Below, one piece after another: positions 1 to 7,080 of a stretch of DNA of 9,094 bases. Each line of letters starts with the position of its first letter. Position 1 is the first letter of the stretch. The notes below the pieces were generated by a model. It saw only the letters and a program-made list of their open reading frames with translations, did no database searches and was not told the origin of the DNA. A program made the translations under genes and the position numbers. Source of the stretch: an uncultured Sediminicola sp. (lineage in GTDB: Bacteria; Bacteroidota; Bacteroidia; Flavobacteriales; Flavobacteriaceae); assembly GCA_938039345.1 (NCBI GenBank), contig CALHVB010000088.1, positions 1 through 9,094 on the forward strand, in the 5' to 3' direction.

Positions 1-57
1 ATTGATACGAAATGGGATAGTAAGCAAGTCGAAAATATGATTTTAGACTTGCTTTAA
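1..57 (+). CDS. 3' end of an unidentified gene (partial)
   Basis: The frame is open from the first base and ends at TAA (55-57), giving an 18-residue tail IDTKWDSKQVENMILDLL. The tail looks like an amphipathic C-terminal helix. It ends 13 bases before the convergent stop of the SnoaL-like gene, a spacing typical of tail-to-tail genes. The fragment is too short to assign to a family, and a chance open frame is possible. No terminator hairpin is visible between the two stops. Confidence 0.4.
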   Translation: MDTKWDSKQVENMILDLL

Positions 58-70
58 AAATTGTTATAGG

Positions 71-577
71 TTAGTTATATAATTTTGTAAAAAAAGCATC
101 AACAATATGCTGGTCTTGAGGGAAGTTATGAACTTCGGTAATTTTGTTGTTTTCAATTTTCCAAAGTAAACAAGACATAGCATCTAAATTTTCCTCACCT
201 TCAATATTGCTCCAATTTCTATGACAATCAATTACATAATTATCATTTACCCCCATAATAATCGGTTCAGCTTTAAATGAAGCTTTATTAAGTTTTTTAA
301 AAAAAGCTAAAACATCTTCTATCCCTGTTTTAGTACCACTTAAAGGATGGTTTCCAGGGATATGCCATTTAATATCTTCAGCGATTACTTTTTTTATACC
401 TTCTAAATCATTATTACCGTAAGCGGTGAAAAAATCATGAATTAATGTTTGGTTTGGATGTGTTGATGTCATAAAATCAAAGTTTTGTTTTTTTAATATT
501 GTAGCGAAGCTATTTGAAGTTATTGCTATTGCTGTAGAACTAATAACTGTTTTTTGTATAAAATCTCGTCTTTTCAT
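71..577 (-). CDS. SnoaL/NTF2-like protein with Tat-type signal peptide
   Basis: 168 aa. The N-terminus MKRRDFIQK carries a twin-arginine motif, followed by a hydrophobic stretch (about residues 11-24) and a likely cleavage after NSFA, so export by Tat is inferred. From about residue 40 there is a SnoaL-like/NTF2 cone fold: LIHDFFTAYGNNDLEGI, then an IKWHIPGNHPLSGT segment, then a C-terminal strand region ending HNFPQDQHIVDAFF. Members of this fold include polyketide cyclases, epoxide hydrolases and non-enzymatic binding proteins, so the reaction cannot be stated. The start ATG shares four bases (ATGA, 574-577) with the stop of the methyltransferase upstream, which supports the long start and translational coupling. 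Met36 (ATG at 470-472) begins a sequence resembling the start of cytosolic SnoaL proteins, so a shorter leaderless product is possible. It is the last gene of the KASIII cassette. Confidence 0.8.
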   Translation of the reverse strand: MKRRDFIQKTVISSTAIAITSNSFATILKKQNFDFMTSTHPNQTLIHDFFTAYGNNDLEGIKKVIAEDIKWHIPGNHPLSGTKTGIEDVLAFFKKLNKASFKAEPIIMGVNDNYVIDCHRNWSNIEGEENLDAMSCLLWKIENNKITEVHNFPQDQHIVDAFFTKLYN

Positions 578-1098
578 TTTTTTCGCTCAGCGTAAACAAT
601 ATAATACCTGTTTGTAAAAAGCCTTAATAAGGGTCTGAATCCTATTTTTTTTACAGGGTTTGTCCATTTAGCAGTATCTTTTATTTCCCAACCCGCTTTT
701 TCTAGAAGCCAATTAAACTGCCAATCTTCGAACTCATGATAATGCCTGTCCCAGGGGTCTGTTTTGCTTTTATACGCAGGAGAAAACCATAGGCGTAAAG
801 GAATGCTAGTAATAAGTTTATCTGCCTTAATTTCTTTTAAAATATTATAAGGAGCAATAAGATGTTCAAAAATTTCTAAAGCAGTAACCACATCTTCCTT
901 AGCATTAGTAACAGAAGAAAAATCTATATCTAAGTCTTCTCCCTTTGTATTGGTTACTTTATAACCTTCAGATACCATTATTTTAGAAAAAGGATTTTCT
1001 ACTCCTAAATCTAATATGGTTTCTTTGTTAGAAATGTGTTTTTGAATAAAATTTAACGTGTTTTTAAAACGTTTATTCGGGAAATTATTTTCGTACAT
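574..1098 (-). CDS. small class I SAM-dependent methyltransferase
   Basis: 174 aa from the preferred start. Motif I is ILDLGVENPFS (residues 28-38), which keeps the D-x-G core but lacks the usual GxGxG loop. An acidic motif with TALEIFEHL (72-80) and the segment DPWDRHYHEF (114-123) are typical of UbiG-like/methyltransferase type 11 or 23 folds. The substrate is unknown. An upstream in-frame ATG at 1120-1122 would add eight residues, but it lies inside the KASIII coding sequence. The ATG at 1096-1098 follows the KASIII stop by one base (TAAAATG), the usual form of a stop-start coupled junction, so I chose it. The domain is short (typical relatives run 200-250 aa), but the core seems complete. 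A role with the neighbouring KASIII, such as modifying an acyl product, is inference from gene order only. Confidence 0.8.
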   Translation of the reverse strand: MYENNFPNKRFKNTLNFIQKHISNKETILDLGVENPFSKIMVSEGYKVTNTKGEDLDIDFSSVTNAKEDVVTALEIFEHLIAPYNILKEIKADKLITSIPLRLWFSPAYKSKTDPWDRHYHEFEDWQFNWLLEKAGWEIKDTAKWTNPVKKIGFRPLLRLFTNRYYIVYAERKK

Positions 1099-1099
1099 T

Positions 1100-2158
1100 T
1101 TAATATTTATATGCGATAGCATTAATGTTCATACCTGCTCCTACACTAGCAAATATAATAATGTCTCCTTTATTTAGACGGTGGTTTTCTATTTCGCCTC
1201 TTTTTACCATATCAAATAAAGTAGGTACCGTTGCTACAGAACTATTGCCTAGTTTATTAATATTCATTGGCATTATATTTTCTGGCATTTCTAAATTATA
1301 TAGCTTGTAAAAACGAGCTACAATAGCTTGGTCCATTTTTTCATTTGCTTGATGAATAAATATCTTTTTTACCTTAGAAATAGCTACGTTGCAATTATCG
1401 ATACAATCTGCCATAGCTTTAGGTACATTAGTAATTGCGAACTCATATATTTTTCTGCCAAGCATTTTTATATACCGTGTATCTTTTTTATTGTTTGTAT
1501 TGTAGCCTTCTCCAAAGAAAAGATAATTGGCTTCTTCGTTAGCATAGGTAGCAGAATTATGACCAAGAATTTCTCCAGAACCAGGATTTTCTTCTACAAT
1601 AACAGCTCCTGCACCATCAGAGAAAATCATACTATCTCTATCATTTTTGTCTACTACTCTAGATAGGGTTTCTGCACCAATTACAAGACATTTTTTAGCA
1701 ATACCACTTTTAATAAAAGCATTAGCTTGTATAATACCTTCTACCCAACCAGGGCATCCAAATAATAAATCGTAGGCTACGCATTTTGGATTTTTAATTT
1801 GTAACAAGTGCTTAACACGAGTGGCTAAACTTGGTAAAGTATCTCCTTGCGTTTTATTATGCGAAACATCTCCAAAATTATGAGCAAAAATAATATAGTC
1901 TAACTCTTCTTTATCAATATTAGCAGCTGCAATAGCTTTTTCAGAAGCTAAAAAACCTAAGTCAGAGGTATCTAAATTATCAGAGGCATATCGTCTTTCT
2001 GATATCCCCGTAATTACTTTAAATTTTTTAATAATAACATCATTAGAATTTTTAAAAGTAGATCCATCTTCATTTAAAAAATGATGTTCTAAAAAATCTT
2101 CGTTTTTGGTTATATTTTTCGGTATGTAAGAACCAGTTCCTGTGATACCTATAGTCAT
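1100..2158 (-). CDS. ketoacyl-ACP synthase III (KASIII/FabH-like) family protein
   Basis: 352 aa, thiolase fold. The start MTIGITGTGSYIP at ATG 2156-2158 is the normal N-terminus of the family; the frame extends ten codons upstream only to a TTG. All three catalytic residues of KASIII are visible: Cys135 in LLFGCPGW, His269 in IFIHQANEKM, and Asn305 in NKLGNSSVATVP. The C-terminal SVGAGMNINAIAYKY has the usual GxGxxxxA pattern. These enzymes condense an acyl-CoA or acyl starter with malonyl-ACP, or transfer acyl groups. The N-terminal insert with FLEHHFLNEDGSTF (residues 22-35) differs from housekeeping FabH, and the cassette lacks the usual plsX/rpmF neighbours. I therefore regard it as a conserved flavobacterial paralogue of unknown product rather than the primary FabH. 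It heads a three-gene operon with the methyltransferase and SnoaL-like genes. No convincing -7 promoter match was found upstream, although the gcvP terminator implies a promoter of its own. Confidence 0.9.
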   Translation of the reverse strand: MTIGITGTGSYIPKNITKNEDFLEHHFLNEDGSTFKNSNDVIIKKFKVITGISERRYASDNLDTSDLGFLASEKAIAAANIDKEELDYIIFAHNFGDVSHNKTQGDTLPSLATRVKHLLQIKNPKCVAYDLLFGCPGWVEGIIQANAFIKSGIAKKCLVIGAETLSRVVDKNDRDSMIFSDGAGAVIVEENPGSGEILGHNSATYANEEANYLFFGEGYNTNNKKDTRYIKMLGRKIYEFAITNVPKAMADCIDNCNVAISKVKKIFIHQANEKMDQAIVARFYKLYNLEMPENIMPMNINKLGNSSVATVPTLFDMVKRGEIENHRLNKGDIIIFASVGAGMNINAIAYKY

Positions 2159-2274
2159 AAATTTAAATATTGGTTTAGTTGTATACAATATAGCATAATG
2201 AGTTTAAAATTTAAATTTAGATGAGTTATGATTACGATGTTCAAGAAATAGTCCCTAATTTATTCTTAAATAAA

Positions 2275-2303
2275 AAGCCTTTCTTAGTAATTAAGAAAGG
2301 CTT
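2275..2303 (-). terminator. rho-independent terminator of gcvP
   Basis: A perfect 12-bp stem, AAGCCTTTCTTA (2275-2286) and TAAGAAAGGCTT (2292-2303), encloses a 5-base loop. On the minus strand it is followed by a T-rich run (TTTTTATTTA, complementary to about 2267-2276). It begins 24 bases after the gcvP stop, so it should end gcvP transcription before the KASIII cassette. Confidence 0.9.
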
Positions 2304-2327
2304 GTAACTATTGCTTTTAGCTTATTT

Positions 2328-5177
2328 CTATGCTTCCATATAAGCTTCAATAGGCGTACATGTACATATTAAATTACGATCGCCATAGGCATCATCAACT
2401 CTTCTTACCGAAGGCCAAAACTTATTTTCTAAAACATAAGGTAATGGAAATGCCGCTTTTTGTCTGCTGTATGGAAAATCCCAAGTATCGTTGGTTATCA
2501 TTTCTAATGTATGAGGCGCATTTTTTAGAACATTATTACTGTCATTAGAATATGTTTCATCAATCTCATGTCTTATAGAAATCATAGCATTACAGAAACG
2601 ATCTAATTCTGCTAAATTTTCACTTTCTGTAGGTTCTATCATTAAAGTGCCAGCTACAGGAAAAGAAACTGTAGGAGCATGAAAACCATAATCCATTAAA
2701 CGCTTAGCAATATCACTAACCTCTATTCCATTTTGCTTAAATGGTCTGCAATCAATAATCATTTCATGGGCAGCTCTACCCATTTCTCCAGTATAAAGCA
2801 CATCAAACTTACCATTAAGTCTATTCTTAATGTAATTAGCATTTAAGATGGCTATAGTTGTTGCTTGTGTTAAGCCTTTTTCTCCTAACATTTTAATGTA
2901 TCCGTAAGATATTAAACAGGCTAAAGCGCTACCCCATGGTGCAGCAGAAATAGCAGTTATTGCTTTTTCTCCTCCCGTTTTTATAACAGGGTTTCCAGGC
3001 AAAAAAGGAACTAATTGTTCTGCAACACATATAGGACCTACACCTGGTCCGCCACCTCCGTGTGGTATTGCAAATGTTTTATGTAAATTTAAATGGCACA
3101 CATCTGCACCGATAGTTGCAGGGTTTGTTAATCCTACTTGGGCATTCATGTTAGCACCATCCATATAAACTTGTCCGCCATTATCATGAATAAGTTTAGT
3201 TATTTCTTTTATTGATGATTCGTATACCCCGTGCGTAGAAGGGTATGTTACCATTAAAGCAGCTAAGTTATTAGAGTGTAATAGTGTTTTTTCTTTTAAA
3301 TCGTTAACATCTATATTTCCCTTTTCATCTGTTTTTGTAACAACAACTTTCATGCCTGCCATTACTGCCGATGCTGGGTTGGTACCATGTGCAGAAGCAG
3401 GAATAAGACAAATATTTCTATGTTGTTCGTTTCTAGATTCGTGATAGGCTCTAATAGTCATTAAACCAGCGTATTCTCCTTGAGCTCCAGAATTTGGTTG
3501 TAGTGAGGTGCCAGCAAAACCAGTAATTAAATTGAGTTGCTCTTCTAACTCTTTTAGTACTATTTGGTATCCTTCGGCTTGTTCAATAGGAACAAAAGGA
3601 TGAATGTTTCCCCATTGTTCCCAGCTTAAAGGAAGCATTTCAGAAGCCGCATTTAATTTCATGGTGCACGATCCTAAAGAAATCATAGAATGATTTAATG
3701 CTAAATCTTTGCGCTCTAATTTTTTAATATAACGCATTAATTCTGTTTCTGAATGATGCAAGTTAAATACAGGACTTTCTAGATATGCAGTTTTTCTTTG
3801 AATATTTTCAGGAATACTAGTAGTAGAAACAAATTCTGTTATAGTAATATCTTGTACATTAAATGCTTGCTCAAAACAATCTACTATTTTATTTATTTCA
3901 TTTAAATCTACAGCTTCATTTAACGAAATAGAAACATGGTTTTTATCTACGTAATTAAAATTGATTTTATTTTTTTCTGCTGTAGTTTTCAATATATCAG
4001 CTTCAACTTCAATTAAAAGAGTATCAAAATAGCTGCTATTTTTTTGTTTAAATCCTAATCTATTTAAAGCGGCTGCTAATGTAGTTGTAGCAGTATGTAC
4101 TTTATTAGCAATATACGCTAGGCCTTTTGGTCCATGATATACGGCGTACATACCTGCCATAACAGCCAATAATACTTGTGCTGTACATATATTAGAAGTG
4201 GCTTTGTCTCTCTTTATATGCTGTTCGCGTGTTTGTAAAGCCATGCGCAGCGCAGTTTTGCCATCTACATCTTTGGTAACGCCAATAATTCTTCCCGGTA
4301 TGCTACGTTTATAAGCTTCTTTTGTAGCAAAAAAAGCAGCATGTGGTCCCCCATATCCTAGAGGAATTCCAAAACGTTGCGTAGTACCCACAACAACATC
4401 TGCTCCAAATTCTCCAGGAGGAGTTAATGTTACAAGGCTTAAAATATCTGCAGCAACGGCTACTTTAATTCCTTTTTCATTTGCAGTTGCTACAAAAGAA
4501 GCATAGTCGTAAACCTGGCCGTGTTTTCCAGGATATTGTAGTAAAGCTCCAAAAAAAGAAGTGTCTAATGTTATTGTTTCATGCTTACCAATTATTAATT
4601 CTATACCTAAAGGAATAGCACGTGTTTGTAATAAGGATATTGTTTGTGGTAAAAGTTCTTCTGATATAAAGAATTTTACAACCTTATTTTTCTTTTGTTC
4701 ACGACTTCTTATATCAAAAAGTAAATTCATTGCCTCAGCTGCCGCAGTACTTTCATCTAAAAGCGAAGCATTAGCTAGTTCCATTCCAGTAAGGTCACAA
4801 ATCATGGTTTGGAAATTTAATAAGGCCTCTAGTCTACCTTGAGCAATTTCTGCTTGGTATGGTGTATAGGCAGTATACCATCCTGGATTTTCTAAAATAT
4901 TTCTTTTGATTACAGAAGGGGTTAAGCTTTCATGGTAGCCTAATCCTATGTAAGATTTAAAAACACTATTTTTATTAGAAAGTGTTTTTATATGAGATAA
5001 AAACTGATGTTCGCTCATTGCCTCTGATAAATTAAGCTTATTTTTAAGCCTAATATCATCTGGTAAAGTTTCATATACTAGTTGTTCTAAATTTTCGGCT
5101 TCAACAGTTTTTAACATGTGCTGAAGGTCTTTTTCAGAGATACCAATATGGCGAGATGCAAACACGTCTGTTCTCAT
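2328..5177 (-). CDS. gcvP: glycine dehydrogenase (aminomethyl-transferring), glycine cleavage P-protein
   Basis: 949 aa, the full length of the fused homodimeric P-protein (about 950 aa). In the glycine cleavage system it is the PLP enzyme that decarboxylates glycine and passes the aminomethyl group to the lipoyl arm of the H-protein, in the cytosol. The N-terminal half (to about residue 440) shows family blocks such as FASRHIG (6-12), [12 protein letters not shown] (76-87) and [10 protein letters not shown] (106-115). The catalytic C-terminal half contains [11 protein letters not shown] (500-510), [10 protein letters not shown] (595-604) and the PLP site [17 protein letters not shown], with Lys700 as the Schiff-base lysine and the glycine-rich loop at 707-712. 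The start [12 protein letters not shown] matches the usual N-terminus. gcvT and gcvH are not in the window, so the system is dispersed, as is common in this group. A possible -7 element lies upstream (5216-5223), and a strong terminator follows. Confidence 0.98.
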   Translation of the reverse strand: MRTDVFASRHIGISEKDLQHMLKTVEAENLEQLVYETLPDDIRLKNKLNLSEAMSEHQFLSHIKTLSNKNSVFKSYIGLGYHESLTPSVIKRNILENPGWYTAYTPYQAEIAQGRLEALLNFQTMICDLTGMELANASLLDESTAAAEAMNLLFDIRSREQKKNKVVKFFISEELLPQTISLLQTRAIPLGIELIIGKHETITLDTSFFGALLQYPGKHGQVYDYASFVATANEKGIKVAVAADILSLVTLTPPGEFGADVVVGTTQRFGIPLGYGGPHAAFFATKEAYKRSIPGRIIGVTKDVDGKTALRMALQTREQHIKRDKATSNICTAQVLLAVMAGMYAVYHGPKGLAYIANKVHTATTTLAAALNRLGFKQKNSSYFDTLLIEVEADILKTTAEKNKINFNYVDKNHVSISLNEAVDLNEINKIVDCFEQAFNVQDITITEFVSTTSIPENIQRKTAYLESPVFNLHHSETELMRYIKKLERKDLALNHSMISLGSCTMKLNAASEMLPLSWEQWGNIHPFVPIEQAEGYQIVLKELEEQLNLITGFAGTSLQPNSGAQGEYAGLMTIRAYHESRNEQHRNICLIPASAHGTNPASAVMAGMKVVVTKTDEKGNIDVNDLKEKTLLHSNNLAALMVTYPSTHGVYESSIKEITKLIHDNGGQVYMDGANMNAQVGLTNPATIGADVCHLNLHKTFAIPHGGGGPGVGPICVAEQLVPFLPGNPVIKTGGEKAITAISAAPWGSALACLISYGYIKMLGEKGLTQATTIAILNANYIKNRLNGKFDVLYTGEMGRAAHEMIIDCRPFKQNGIEVSDIAKRLMDYGFHAPTVSFPVAGTLMIEPTESENLAELDRFCNAMISIRHEIDETYSNDSNNVLKNAPHTLEMITNDTWDFPYSRQKAAFPLPYVLENKFWPSVRRVDDAYGDRNLICTCTPIEAYMEA

Positions 5178-5215
5178 AATTTTAAGAGTTATCTTGTGTA
5201 TAAAAATGTAAAGGG

Positions 5216-5223
5216 CAAAATTA
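5216..5223 (-). promoter_or_regulatory. candidate Bacteroidota -7 promoter element for gcvP
   Basis: On the minus strand this reads TAATTTTG, matching the Bacteroidota consensus TAnnTTTG. It lies 38 bases before the gcvP ATG, so a leader of about 30 nt is expected. No clear TTG is seen at the -33 position, so the call rests on one element. No glycine riboswitch-like structure fits in the short leader. Confidence 0.4.
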
Positions 5224-5321
5224 AGTAATAAATTATATTATTATTATGTTATACCTTGCTACTTGAGCTAAAGTTTTTAACTAAAAACGAATGTTATAAA
5301 CAGTTTTATTATTTTTACTTG

Positions 5322-6146
5322 GTGAACCTACTTAAAAGATTTTTTGATTTTTATATAGATGCAAGTATACATGTAGCTTTTTCTGTGTATTCATTAGCCT
5401 ACATTTCTACCTATCTATTGGAAATACCTATGGATAAAAATCTTGCTTATTTTCTTTTCTTTGGAACTATAGCTAGTTATAATTTTATTAAATATGGAGT
5501 AGAGGCAAAAAAATATATTTTAGTAGCTAATAGGTATCATAAAAATATACAATTTGTAAGTATAATAGCTTTAATGATTGCATTATACTATGGTTGGTTT
5601 TTAACTTATAATGCATGGTTTGTAGTTATAGGTTTAGTGCTATATATAGGTTTGTATACATTACCAATTTTGCCAAAAGCAAAAAATTTAAGGAGTTTAG
5701 GAGGTTTAAAGGTTTTTATTGTAGCATTGGTATGGTCTGGAGCAACGGTAATTTTACCAGTTGTAGCAGTTAAAGATACTGTTTATTGGGATGTTATAGT
5801 AGAAGCTATACAACGTTTTATATTAGTATTGGTATTGTTAATACCTTTTGAGATAAGAGATTTACAGTATGATGCACCAGAGCTACGAACAATACCACAG
5901 CGTTACGGAGCAACAAAAACTAAAATACTTGGAGCCTTTATAACTGTTATATTTTATTTTAGCACATTTTTAAAAGACCACGTAAGTATTTTAGATGCGT
6001 TAAGTAAAGGCATTCTATTCTTAACCTTTGGTATGCTAATGTTAGAAACTGGCAATGCAAAGAAAAAATATTTTGCTTCTTTTTGGGTAGAAGCAATACC
6101 AATTATATGGTATATAATAATACTGGGATTGTCTTCTTTTATTTAA
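5322..6146 (+). CDS. UbiA-like polytopic membrane protein with degenerate first Asp motif
   Basis: About 274 aa from a GTG start at 5322. About eight hydrophobic segments place it in the inner membrane. The second UbiA-type aspartate motif is recognisable as EIRDLQYDAPELRTIPQRYG (about residues 177-196, with D180 and D184). It is preceded by a UbiA-like YTLPILPKAKNLRSLGG block (about 112-128). The position of the first NDxxD motif reads SYNFIKYGVEAK (about 52-63) and lacks the aspartates expected to bind Mg-diphosphate. The protein may therefore be a divergent prenyltransferase relative without the classical reaction. The frame is open back to a TTG at 5256, but the extra residues are polar and unlike the family. 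Homologous proteins, as I recall them, begin just before the DFYIxxSIHVA block, which favours GTG 5322 or the adjacent TTG 5319; no ATG is available there. It is divergent from gcvP and overlaps the convergent anti-sigma gene by 8 bp. Confidence 0.75.
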   Translation: MNLLKRFFDFYIDASIHVAFSVYSLAYISTYLLEIPMDKNLAYFLFFGTIASYNFIKYGVEAKKYILVANRYHKNIQFVSIIALMIALYYGWFLTYNAWFVVIGLVLYIGLYTLPILPKAKNLRSLGGLKVFIVALVWSGATVILPVVAVKDTVYWDVIVEAIQRFILVLVLLIPFEIRDLQYDAPELRTIPQRYGATKTKILGAFITVIFYFSTFLKDHVSILDALSKGILFLTFGMLMLETGNAKKKYFASFWVEAIPIIWYIIILGLSSFI

Positions 6147-6372
6147 TCTTTTCTTTTTCTAATACTTTTTTCATTTCAGCTTTGTCTGCTTCGGATAAGT
6201 TAAACATATTGGCTTGTTCGCACAAACTCGTAAGCTTCGAATTTTTTTTACTGTATGCAGAGCATACTTTACAGGTGTATAAATGAATCGTAAGCTTTAT
6301 TCTTTCCCATAAAGTAGATTCTTTATATTGACTTTTATTGCAGAGATGTACTGCTTTTTCACAAGAAATCAT
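6139..6372 (-). CDS. small zinc-finger anti-sigma factor (ZAS type)
   Basis: 77 aa from ATG 6370-6372, two bases after the sigma-factor stop (TAAATATG). The frame also continues back to a TTG at 6384, but the ATG is preferred. The zinc-binding anti-sigma signature HxxxCxxC is visible as HLYTCKVC (His30, Cys34, Cys37), with a further Cys4 in ISCEKA. No membrane segment is present, so it should be a soluble protein binding the sigma factor encoded directly upstream. ZAS proteins hold ECF sigma factors inactive and can release them on oxidation or metal loss; that mechanism is family knowledge, not shown here. Such proteins are sometimes mislabelled because of nearby gcvP genes, but nothing in the sequence resembles glycine dehydrogenase. 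The 3' end overlaps the UbiA-like gene on the other strand. Confidence 0.85.
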   Translation of the reverse strand: MISCEKAVHLCNKSQYKESTLWERIKLTIHLYTCKVCSAYSKKNSKLTSLCEQANMFNLSEADKAEMKKVLEKEKIK

Positions 6373-6374
6373 AT

Positions 6375-6929
6375 TTAAAACCAATTTTGATTAAGGCAAT
6401 CCATCAAAGATGTTCTAGCTCTATGAATCATTACCCACAGGTTAGACGGGTTAATATCTAACTCATTACAAATATCTTCTGTATTTATTCCTTGAATGGT
6501 TTTCATGGTAAATACTAGGTTTTGTTTTTTAGGTAGTTTAGATAGGCAACTTTGTATGGCTAAACCTAATTCTTTATTTTCAATAGCACTATTTTCTAGT
6601 TTACTAAAAGGGTCAGCAACTTGTTCTTCTAACCAATCTCCTTCAGAATCGCTCCCAGCACTATAGTTCATACGAACTTCGGCTTTACCTTTGTTTGAGT
6701 TTATTTTTCTATAATGGTCTATTACTTTTCGTTTTAAAATAGCAATAAGCCATGTGCGTTCAGCAGCATCACCTTTAAAATTTTTTGCAGACTTTAATCC
6801 TGCAAAGAAAGTTTCTTGCACTAAATCCTTAGCAATTTCTGCATCGTTAACTCTAGATACAGCATAGTTAAAAAGGTAATCTGCATATAAATCTATCCAA
6901 GTGTCTGGATTTAATCGGTGTTTGCTCAT
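6375..6929 (-). CDS. ECF RNA polymerase sigma factor
   Basis: 184 aa with the two-domain ECF layout. Sigma region 2 lies at about residues 12-76 and includes DLVQETFFAGL (35-45), the core-binding helix, and RTWLIAILKRKVIDHYRK (58-75), the -10 recognition part. An acidic linker (about 88-118) follows. Region 4 (about 121-178) has the helix-turn-helix TEDICNELDINPSNLWVMIHR. The ending LMDCLNQNWF resembles the subgroup described by TIGR02943, whose members, as I recall, are usually paired with a small zinc-finger anti-sigma gene, as here. It should direct RNA polymerase to a small stress-type regulon, possibly including its own promoter; the targets are not evident. A candidate vegetative -7 element lies just upstream (6946-6953). 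Confidence 0.95.
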   Translation of the reverse strand: MSKHRLNPDTWIDLYADYLFNYAVSRVNDAEIAKDLVQETFFAGLKSAKNFKGDAAERTWLIAILKRKVIDHYRKINSNKGKAEVRMNYSAGSDSEGDWLEEQVADPFSKLENSAIENKELGLAIQSCLSKLPKKQNLVFTMKTIQGINTEDICNELDINPSNLWVMIHRARTSLMDCLNQNWF

Positions 6930-6945
6930 AGTGTGTTTACTAAAT

Positions 6946-6953
6946 CAAATATA
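6946..6953 (-). promoter_or_regulatory. candidate -7 promoter element for the sigma/anti-sigma operon
   Basis: The minus strand reads TATATTTG, an exact fit to TAnnTTTG, 16 bases before the sigma-factor ATG. The implied leader is only about 10 nt. An A-rich run (nine A on the minus strand) lies just upstream. A -33 TTG at the usual spacing is not seen. Confidence 0.4.
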
Positions 6954-7052
6954 ATTTTTTTTTATCATGTACCATAATTGAATATTACAAATAAAAAGAT
7001 TATGTATCACAGAACTCTCACAGAATAGTGATGATAAAATAAAATATTTTAT

Positions 7053-7080
7053 AAATAAGTAAGCGCTTAACTACTTATTT
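7053..7080 (-). terminator. stem-loop at the end of the methyltransferase operon
   Basis: An 8-bp inverted repeat, AAATAAGT and ACTTATTT (7053-7060 and 7073-7080), encloses a 12-base loop containing the palindrome AAGCGCTT. On the minus strand it is followed by an A/T-rich tail rich in T. The last Lys codon and the stop codon (7075-7077) lie in the first arm. The stem is AT-only apart from one G-C pair, so it is a weak terminator candidate. Confidence 0.4.

Noticed and set aside
1125..1666. Two plus-strand open frames (1125-1310 and 1328-1666) inside the KASIII gene
   Set aside because: They lie wholly antisense to a well-supported gene with an intact catalytic triad. Their translations have no recognisable domains and are biased by the antisense codons.
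2159..2218. AAATTTAAAT at 2159-2168 and again at 2207-2216, part of a 12-bp palindrome
   Set aside because: It is built only of A and T runs in a very AT-rich spacer, so its information content is too low to call an operator.
2221..2307. A 28-codon plus-strand ORF (MSYDYDVQEIVPN...) in the gcvP-KASIII gap
   Set aside because: Its second half is the gcvP terminator hairpin read as codons, and it has no promoter or family support. Chance is the simplest explanation.
2360..4842. Plus-strand open frames at 2360-2548 and 4561-4842
   Set aside because: They are antisense to conserved gcvP sequence and show no start context or family features.
5178..5321. Possible glycine riboswitch ahead of gcvP
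   Set aside because: The leader is short and AT-rich, with none of the conserved paired elements of the glycine aptamer.
6083..6286. Plus-strand ORF across the end of the UbiA-like gene
   Set aside because: It is out of frame with the UbiA-like gene and antisense to the anti-sigma gene that carries the HxxxCxxC motif.
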